DNA of 9,681 nucleotides from Patescibacteria group bacterium (lineage in GTDB: Bacteria; Patescibacteriota; Minisyncoccia; Minisyncoccales; DG-74-1). Position numbers and translations under genes: made by a program. The DNA lies in contig JASEJL010000030.1 in NCBI GenBank assembly GCA_030016465.1, positions 1 through 9,681 on the forward strand. The letters are read 5' to 3'. Position 1 is the stretch's first letter, and the number at the start of each line of letters is the position of its first letter. The notes under the pieces were generated by a model that had not been told where the DNA came from, made no database searches, and saw only the letters and a list, made by a program, of their open reading frames with translations. Shown piece after piece: positions 5,440 through 9,681 of the stretch.

Positions 5440-5443
5440 AAAA

Positions 5444-6526
5444 TTAAAATAATCTGCTGATATCTTTTATGGTTACCAAGATTATTAGGCCAATTAATAA
5501 AACAAAGAAAAAGGTAGTAATTTGTTGCTCAGTCTTTGAAGAAACTGGTCTTTTTCTTAGCGCTTCAATTCCCAAAAAAACTAGTTTTCCTCCATCTAAA
5601 GCCGGAATGGGCAAAACATTAAATAAGGCCATGTAAATTGAAATTATGGCAACAAATTGCAAAAAGTAATTTATACCCAGTTGGCCAATCTGGGCAAATA
5701 AACCAAGAATTCCAACTGGCCCCATCAACTGGACTCCGGTTGGCTCTCTCTTTGTGGCCAGAACTAAAGCCCGGGCCCAACCCTGAATTATTGCCACTGT
5801 TAGATTACCGGTAGCAATTATTCCTTGAATTGGCGCTTCCTCCCAGGGATAAGATTTTATTGTCGTTCTAACCAAAGCCACTCCCATTGCGCCTTCCCCT
5901 TCGGGTGGCGAAACTCGTGGAACTAAAGAAACTTCAAAAATCTCTTTTCCCCTCTCAATGGTTAAAGTAACTTCCTCACCTTTATATTTCTCAGTTAATT
6001 CCTGAACTTCTTTAACTTTATCAATTGAAAATTGTAAATTGGAAATTGAAAATTTCTTAATGGTGTCTCCTGGTTTTATTCCGGCAATTTCCGCTGGCGA
6101 ATTAGGGGCAACTGCTGCAATCTGAACTTTCGGCTCAATCAAATTTCCGTTTTCTTTATCAGAAATAGTAGTCGGCGTTCCCAAACCCATGACAATGCTT
6201 AATAAGATTGCCGAAATTATCCAGAAACTTACCACTCCGCCAATAACAATTAAAACTCTCTGCCAGATTGGTTTTTGAGTAAAACTCCAGTATTCCTTTT
6301 TTTCGTGATCTACCTCGCCATAAAGTTTAACAAAAGCACCAAAGGGCAAAAGATTTAATGAATAAATGGTTTCCCCAATTTTTTTTCCAATTAAACGGGG
6401 AGGTAAAAAAATACCGAATTCTTCAATTTTTACTCCAAATCTCTTGGCCAAAATAAAATGACTGAATTCATGGAGGACGATCAATCCAATAAGACTTATA
6501 AAAGCAAGAATAATTGTGAAAACCAT
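5444..6526 (-). CDS. rseP: Site-2 intramembrane zinc metalloprotease RseP
   Basis: This membrane protease cuts substrates such as anti-sigma factors or signal-peptide remnants inside the bilayer. The chosen ATG at 6526 gives 360 residues. An in-frame TTG at 6562 would add 12 residues, but these derive from spacer repeat DNA and push the first transmembrane helix inward, so I prefer the ATG. Zinc ligands are in HEFSH (19-23; H19, E20, H23) and the third ligand is D311 in NVLPIPALDGG (303-313). A PDZ domain spans about 134-193, and GPVG is at 269-272. About four hydrophobic helices are visible (2-19, 91-114, 288-307, 338-355). The PDZ domain contains a peptide encoded by the 7-bp repeat (6023-6050). 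It follows frr after a 138-bp repeat-rich spacer and precedes proS by 4 nt, the usual rseP-proS order. Confidence 0.94.
   Translation of the reverse strand: MVFTIILAFISLIGLIVLHEFSHFILAKRFGVKIEEFGIFLPPRLIGKKIGETIYSLNLLPFGAFVKLYGEVDHEKKEYWSFTQKPIWQRVLIVIGGVVSFWIISAILLSIVMGLGTPTTISDKENGNLIEPKVQIAAVAPNSPAEIAGIKPGDTIKKFSISNLQFSIDKVKEVQELTEKYKGEEVTLTIERGKEIFEVSLVPRVSPPEGEGAMGVALVRTTIKSYPWEEAPIQGIIATGNLTVAIIQGWARALVLATKREPTGVQLMGPVGILGLFAQIGQLGINYFLQFVAIISIYMALFNVLPIPALDGGKLVFLGIEALRKRPVSSKTEQQITTFFFVLLIGLIILVTIKDISRLF
6023..6050. repeat. 7-bp tandem repeat (AATTGNA-type x4) coding within the rseP PDZ domain
   Basis: On the plus strand aattgaa, aattgta, aattgga and aattgaa are exactly contiguous (6023-6050), with a fifth degenerate unit following. 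In the rseP frame they encode residues around SISNLQFSID of the PDZ domain, just after the conserved GDTI, where the family usually has a shorter turn. Relative to the coding strand the orientation is opposite to that of the related repeat in gatA. Confidence 0.75.
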
Positions 6527-6537
6527 TGAATTAATAT

Positions 6538-6652
6538 CCAATTTCCAATAGCCAATTTCCAAGAAACGTCTAATTTCTAAATGTCAAATTTCAAAACATT
6601 TTTGGCATTTTATCATTGGACATTTGGAATTTTGTTGGGAATTGGAAATTAG
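6538..6652. repeat. Long imperfect palindrome in the frr-rseP spacer
   Basis: The outer arms ccaatttccaatagccaa (6538-6555) and ttgggaattggaaattag (6635-6652) are inverted copies matching at 15 of 18 positions. Inside, 6572-6585 pairs with 6619-6632 around a perfect aaatgtc/gacattt core. Both arms are built from aattgga/tccaatt words of the same family as the repeats in gatA and rseP. The transcript could fold into a long AT-rich hairpin without a U-tract. A TGATAAAAT extended -10-like sequence (6615-6607, minus strand) sits in its centre but has no good -35 box, so a promoter for rseP there is only possible. Confidence 0.7.
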
Positions 6653-6664
6653 GATTTGGGAATT

Positions 6665-7240
6665 TCAAGACTCTATTTCTTTCTTCTTCCTCTCCACTAT
6701 TTCTTCAATTTTCTCATTATATTCATCAACTAAATCTTGTAATTCATCTTTAGCTCGAAATTTATCATCTTCTCTAATTTTTCCTTGGCGATATCCTTCC
6801 TGAATTTTATCCCAGGCTTCTTCCCGCCATCTCCGAATGGTTTCCCGAACCTGCTCTTTTTTTTGAGATAATAACTTAAGTAACTCTTTTCTATATTCTT
6901 CACTCAAAGGAGGCAAATTAATTCTGATTACTTCTTTATCAACAATCGGATTTGCTCCAATTCCTGTTTTTTCCAGGGCCCTGACAATCCCCTCAATATA
7001 AGATTTATCCCAGGGCTGAATCAAAATCTGTTTTGGCTCGGGAATGGAAATAGCTGCCAATTGTTTTAAAGGAAAATTTTGACCAAAACACTCAACAACA
7101 ATATCTTCAACCAAAGAAATTGAGGCCCGGCCCGTTCTGATTTTCGCCAGTTCCCTATCTAAAAAAGAAATAGCTTTATCCAGTTCCGGTTTGATTTTAT
7201 CTATAATCTCTTTGTAATCAAAAATTTCTTTTTCCATCAT
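6665..7240 (-). CDS. frr: Ribosome recycling factor
   Basis: RRF splits post-termination ribosomes together with EF-G. The 191-residue product (family about 185) shows the N-terminal helix with RTGRAS (36-41), the beta-rich domain II with IPEPKQILIQPWDKS (about 65-79), the INLPPLSEEYRKEL segment (about 107-120) and the long C-terminal helices containing REEAWDKIQ and REDDKFRAKDELQ. Two ATG codons stand side by side at 7240 and 7237; either could be the start, and neither has a Shine-Dalgarno sequence. The stop is TGA, evidence that UGA terminates in this organism. It lies 15 nt downstream of the methyltransferase gene and may depend on transcription through the restriction genes, as no clear promoter is seen in between. 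Confidence 0.97.
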   Translation of the reverse strand: MMEKEIFDYKEIIDKIKPELDKAISFLDRELAKIRTGRASISLVEDIVVECFGQNFPLKQLAAISIPEPKQILIQPWDKSYIEGIVRALEKTGIGANPIVDKEVIRINLPPLSEEYRKELLKLLSQKKEQVRETIRRWREEAWDKIQEGYRQGKIREDDKFRAKDELQDLVDEYNEKIEEIVERKKKEIES

Positions 7241-7255
7241 AAAAGTTTTTAATTC

Positions 7256-8125
7256 TTATGGATCAAATAAAACTAACATCTTTTGCCTATCATTATTTTT
7301 CATTCTGTATTTACCTACAAACTCTCCCTTTTCTTTTCTCTCTTTAAATGTCTTTATTACAATATGTTGTGATAATTCTTTATTTGCCTCTTCTATTTCA
7401 TTGATATAATTTTTTAATCTATTCTCAGCAAACTTAACATATTCTTTAGAAATCTCTATCCCTATAAAATCGTGTTTTAATATCTTTGCCGCTACTAAAG
7501 TTGTTCCGCTTCCACAATAAGGATCAATTATTACTCCTTTATTTTCATCCATAACCGAATAAATTGCTCTAGTAGGTAATGCTAATGGGAAAGGTGCGGG
7601 ATGAGGAATGTTTTGCTCTGGTGAAAATCTCCAGATGGAAGTCAATAAGGCGTGTTTTGGTTTTAATTCTTTGCCTATCAATTTTCCTTCCTTGGGTTTA
7701 TAAAGCCAATATATCCTTTCTTCTATTTGCCAAAATCTCCAACCTCTTATGTTTGCGGCAATTTTTCTATCCCAGATTATTTCTTGTCTAATTGTCCAAT
7801 TTGTTTTCCGCAACCAGTCCATAGGATGAAGCATTTTACCCCTCTCCCATCTAAGTTTGTGATTATAGAAAAAAGATCCTCCAGGCTTAGTAACTCTAAA
7901 AAGTTCGTTTAAAACTTCTACTTGACTTTTTTGGTATAGTTCTTCTGGTAGTTTGTCTACGGCGCCTGAATATTTTACATTTGCAACTAGCCACCCTTTT
8001 TTATTTTCACCTTTATTGTAAGGAGGTGAGGTGACACCACAATCAACAATTCCATCTGGGAGTGTTTTTAAAACAGATAATGCATCGCCCTGAATAATTT
8101 TATTTAAGTATTTTTTTTGATTCAT
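7256..8125 (-). CDS. Type II DNA methyltransferase, beta class (probable N4-cytosine)
   Basis: This is a DNA-modification enzyme that would protect host sites from the endonuclease encoded just upstream. In the 289-residue product the catalytic motif TSPPY (32-36) precedes the S-adenosylmethionine-binding motif DPYCGSGTT (201-209). This is the order of the beta class. A TSPPY motif IV is more typical of N4-cytosine than of N6-adenine enzymes, which usually carry DPPY or NPPY; this is family knowledge and not proof. HPAPFPLALP (175-184) before motif I fits motif X. The region between (about 60-145) is likely to hold target recognition. A charged tail of about 40 residues follows the last core helix. 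The ATG overlaps the endonuclease TGA by 4 nt (ATGA), indicating coupled translation. Sampled 60-base lines contain 27-33% G+C. The recognition site cannot be read from the sequence. Confidence 0.92.
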   Translation of the reverse strand: MNQKKYLNKIIQGDALSVLKTLPDGIVDCGVTSPPYNKGENKKGWLVANVKYSGAVDKLPEELYQKSQVEVLNELFRVTKPGGSFFYNHKLRWERGKMLHPMDWLRKTNWTIRQEIIWDRKIAANIRGWRFWQIEERIYWLYKPKEGKLIGKELKPKHALLTSIWRFSPEQNIPHPAPFPLALPTRAIYSVMDENKGVIIDPYCGSGTTLVAAKILKHDFIGIEISKEYVKFAENRLKNYINEIEEANKELSQHIVIKTFKERKEKGEFVGKYRMKNNDRQKMLVLFDP

Positions 8126-8832
8126 TTTGTTTTCGCTTTTAAAAATTTGTAAAATCCTTTATCTATATATGGCTTATGTTTTGATAATTCAGTGTTATTT
8201 AGAAGATAAATAATTTTTAGATTTGGACATCTAATAAAATCTTTGTAATTAAAATTTGCGCTTCTTAAAAATTGTCCTTTTGTACTTTTACTTCCTTTTA
8301 ATTTATTCTGCCATTTTTTTATTTGGGTTTCTAAATTTTTTACAAAATCTTTAAAATTAAATGGGAACTCAATAATATAAATAAGTTTCCCATTTACAAA
8401 CCCGCTAACTAACATATTTAGGTCTTTTTCTTTTTTATCTTTTTCTAGCCTTGTAGATGTATAATCAGTAAAATTTCCTCCACCGTTTAATTTTGATGGG
8501 CTTGTTTTTCTTTTGCCTCTTTTATACTTTTCGAACTCTTCAGTATCAACATTTTTAGGCTTTGCTTCGCATTTTATAGTCTTTCCTGAAACAAAAGCGT
8601 CTTGCTTAAAACCATTATATCCTATTTTAGTCTCTTTATGTTGATAACCTGCTAAAGTAACAGTTATAAATTCCCGTATTGTCGAGGAGTTTTTGTCATT
8701 TATATACATTGTTAATAAGTCAATCAGTGCTCCAATAAGGGTATCCTTGGATTTTCCTATTAAATAACTACTTAACTCTTGGTGAGTTCCTGTTGAATAG
8801 ATTTTAATTATGTTTGCTAATTCTTGATTCAT
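8122..8832 (-). CDS. Probable type II restriction endonuclease, PD-(D/E)xK type
   Basis: I do not recognise the specific family. The 236-residue product has D78 in GFKQDAF and E89-A90-K91 in IKCEAKPK, a D-x10-ExK spacing that fits a PD-(D/E)xK nuclease core with an upstream helix (E54 region) and a beta hairpin between the two. A basic stretch follows at 101-115 and a glycine-rich GGGNFTDYT at 117-125. No membrane segment or signal peptide is seen. Direct overlap with a beta-class DNA methyltransferase gene is the strongest support for a restriction role. Its ATG lies 7 nt after holB; GGAG sits 13 nt upstream, further than ideal. It ends in TGA. Sampled 60-base lines give about 22-33% G+C, the lowest among the genes here, pointing to horizontal acquisition. 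Confidence 0.75.
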   Translation of the reverse strand: MNQELANIIKIYSTGTHQELSSYLIGKSKDTLIGALIDLLTMYINDKNSSTIREFITVTLAGYQHKETKIGYNGFKQDAFVSGKTIKCEAKPKNVDTEEFEKYKRGKRKTSPSKLNGGGNFTDYTSTRLEKDKKEKDLNMLVSGFVNGKLIYIIEFPFNFKDFVKNLETQIKKWQNKLKGSKSTKGQFLRSANFNYKDFIRCPNLKIIYLLNNTELSKHKPYIDKGFYKFLKAKTK

Positions 8833-8839
8833 ATTTCTA

Positions 8840-9681
8840 TTAAAACTCCAGCATTAAGGTTTCGAGGGCTAATCTTGGGTTGACATTGGTGGTGGAAATT
8901 AGAAAAATGGTGCTTTGAATTTTATCCAGAATCTTGGTCAACTTCCCTATTTTCAAAGGTTCTACCTTAGAATTCAGGCTGGAAATTAATTTTTCCCGGA
9001 AATAGGACAGCCAGATATTTAGAATTTCTTTTAACTCAGGTATCTGGGAAATTTTTTGGGCATATTGAAAACGAGAAGTTAAATCAGCTTTAGTCAATCT
9101 AATTATTTCTTTTAGTAGCACTTCTCTTTCTTTTAGTTTTTGGGGTTGGTTTAAAAAATCAATTGCCACTCCTGGTTTTCCCTGGGAAATTTGAGATATT
9201 ACTTGAGCCTTTCTTTCTTCAACTCCTTGCTCTTTGAGATAATTCTCAATTTCTTTTTTGGCTATCGGATAAAATTTAATAATTTCCGACCTGGAACGGA
9301 TGGTCGGAAACAAAAATTCCGGATATTCGCTAATTAAAATTAAAATGGTATTGCCACAGGGTTCTTCTAAAGTTTTTAAAAAGCAATTCTGGGCTTCTTG
9401 GTTCATTGAATGGGCCTGATCAATAATGGCTGCCTTGAAAGAGGCTAAATAAGGCCGGAGAGATACTTTATAATTGAGGTTCTTGATTTGAGAAATTTGA
9501 ATTTCCTTTTGGACAGGTGTAATTAAAATGAAATCGGGATGGCCTCCTGTCAAAAGTTTGGTAGGAGGTTGGCCAAAAAGCAGGGAAATCCATTCCAGGG
9601 CTACTGTTTTTTTTCCCAATTTTTCCTGGCCGCTAAATAAATAGGCATGGGAAAATTTTCCCAGTTCAGCTGATTTCTTTA
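8840..9681 (-). CDS. holB: DNA polymerase III delta-prime subunit (HolB), N-terminus outside window
   Basis: This is the delta-prime component of the clamp loader, which helps open the sliding clamp at replication forks. The frame stays open to the right edge: residues KKSAELGKFSHAYLFSGQEK precede the in-frame TTG at 9619, so that TTG is internal and the gene is truncated only by the window. The 279 visible residues include the Walker A-like GQEKLGKKT, the Walker B/DExx-like IIDQAHSM, the family signature CFLKTLEEP, and SRS in TIRSRSEI in place of the usual SRC arginine-finger motif. The four zinc-binding cysteines found in many bacterial clamp-loader subunits are absent between the Walker A region and GGHPDF. 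Probably about a dozen N-terminal residues are missing. It is followed after 7 nt by the restriction endonuclease gene. Confidence 0.93.
   Translation of the reverse strand, partial: KKSAELGKFSHAYLFSGQEKLGKKTVALEWISLLFGQPPTKLLTGGHPDFILITPVQKEIQISQIKNLNYKVSLRPYLASFKAAIIDQAHSMNQEAQNCFLKTLEEPCGNTILILISEYPEFLFPTIRSRSEIIKFYPIAKKEIENYLKEQGVEERKAQVISQISQGKPGVAIDFLNQPQKLKEREVLLKEIIRLTKADLTSRFQYAQKISQIPELKEILNIWLSYFREKLISSLNSKVEPLKIGKLTKILDKIQSTIFLISTTNVNPRLALETLMLEF

Noticed and set aside
5883..5920. Hairpin-like GC-rich stretch in rseP encoding SPPEGEGAMG as another inserted element
   Set aside because: The pairing is broken by mismatches, and a PPEGEG-type turn is, from memory, usual in rseP of related bacteria.
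6527..6562. RseP starting at the TTG at 6562 with 12 more residues
   Set aside because: The added residues are translated from repeat DNA of the spacer, and the ATG at 6526 places the first transmembrane helix and HEFSH at the usual distance from the N-terminus.
6665..8124. UGA read as glycine or tryptophan (alternative code found in some CPR lineages)
   Set aside because: frr and the endonuclease both end at TGA exactly at the expected C-terminus or gene overlap, and tryptophan codons in the proteins are TGG where I checked, so the standard bacterial code fits.
8122..8832. Guessing the restriction site from GATC or CTAG avoidance in the window
   Set aside because: Both tetramers occur several times across the window, so neither is avoided, and one window is too short for such a test.
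8120..8832. The shared beginning ATGAATCAA of the endonuclease and methyltransferase genes as a regulatory motif
   Set aside because: Nine shared bases in AT-rich DNA at a start codon can easily be chance, and nothing else in the flanks matches.
8840..9619. HolB starting at the TTG at 9619
   Set aside because: The frame remains open to the window edge and the upstream codons encode the conserved SHAYLFSG segment before Walker A, so the TTG is an internal codon.

Overview
The window looks like part of a small-genome bacterium of the Candidate Phyla Radiation (Patescibacteria), most likely Parcubacteria-like. This placement is inferred from several features. The sequence is AT-rich, and genes are tightly packed and mostly lack a Shine-Dalgarno sequence. 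The prolyl-tRNA synthetase has a small zinc-ribbon in place of the editing domain. Glutamine/asparagine-tRNA amidation genes are present. The frr-rseP-proS cluster has lost the isoprenoid and phospholipid genes that usually sit inside it. AT-rich minisatellite-like repeats lie between and inside genes. UGA is a stop codon here (frr and the endonuclease gene both end in TGA), so this is not a lineage that reads UGA as glycine.

Everything lies on the minus strand, so transcription runs from high to low coordinates. From the right edge: holB (DNA polymerase III delta-prime, 5' end outside the window), then a two-gene restriction-modification system (PD-(D/E)xK endonuclease overlapping a beta-class SPPY methyltransferase by 4 nt), then frr (ribosome recycling factor), rseP (site-2 intramembrane protease), proS (prolyl-tRNA synthetase), mreB (cell-shape actin), gatC and gatA (amidotransferase subunits), a one-TM protein with a HEPN-like Rx4H motif, and three tRNA genes: an initiator-type tRNA-Met, an elongator-type tRNA-Met and a tRNA-Asp cut by the left edge.

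Many gene junctions are overlapping or nearly so (endonuclease/methyltransferase 4 nt, proS/mreB 11 nt, gatC/gatA 1 nt, rseP/proS 4-nt gap, holB/endonuclease 7-nt gap), which suggests long co-transcribed units with translational coupling. The housekeeping theme is translation (frr, proS, gatCA, tRNAs) plus envelope and shape (rseP, mreB). The restriction-modification pair is clearly more AT-rich than its neighbours and splits holB from frr, so it is probably a horizontally acquired insert.

The observations most worth a second look are: (1) the restriction-modification cassette inside a housekeeping operon; (2) an initiator tRNA that keeps C1xA72 and A11:U24 but lacks the three G:C pairs of the anticodon stem, with a consensus-like promoter almost touching its 5' end; (3) repeat-like or palindromic DNA carried in frame inside conserved proteins (GatA, ProRS, RseP), related in part to a long imperfect palindrome in the frr-rseP spacer, reminiscent in principle of protein-coding palindromic elements described in Rickettsia. 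No CRISPR array, insertion sequence, rRNA or origin was seen.
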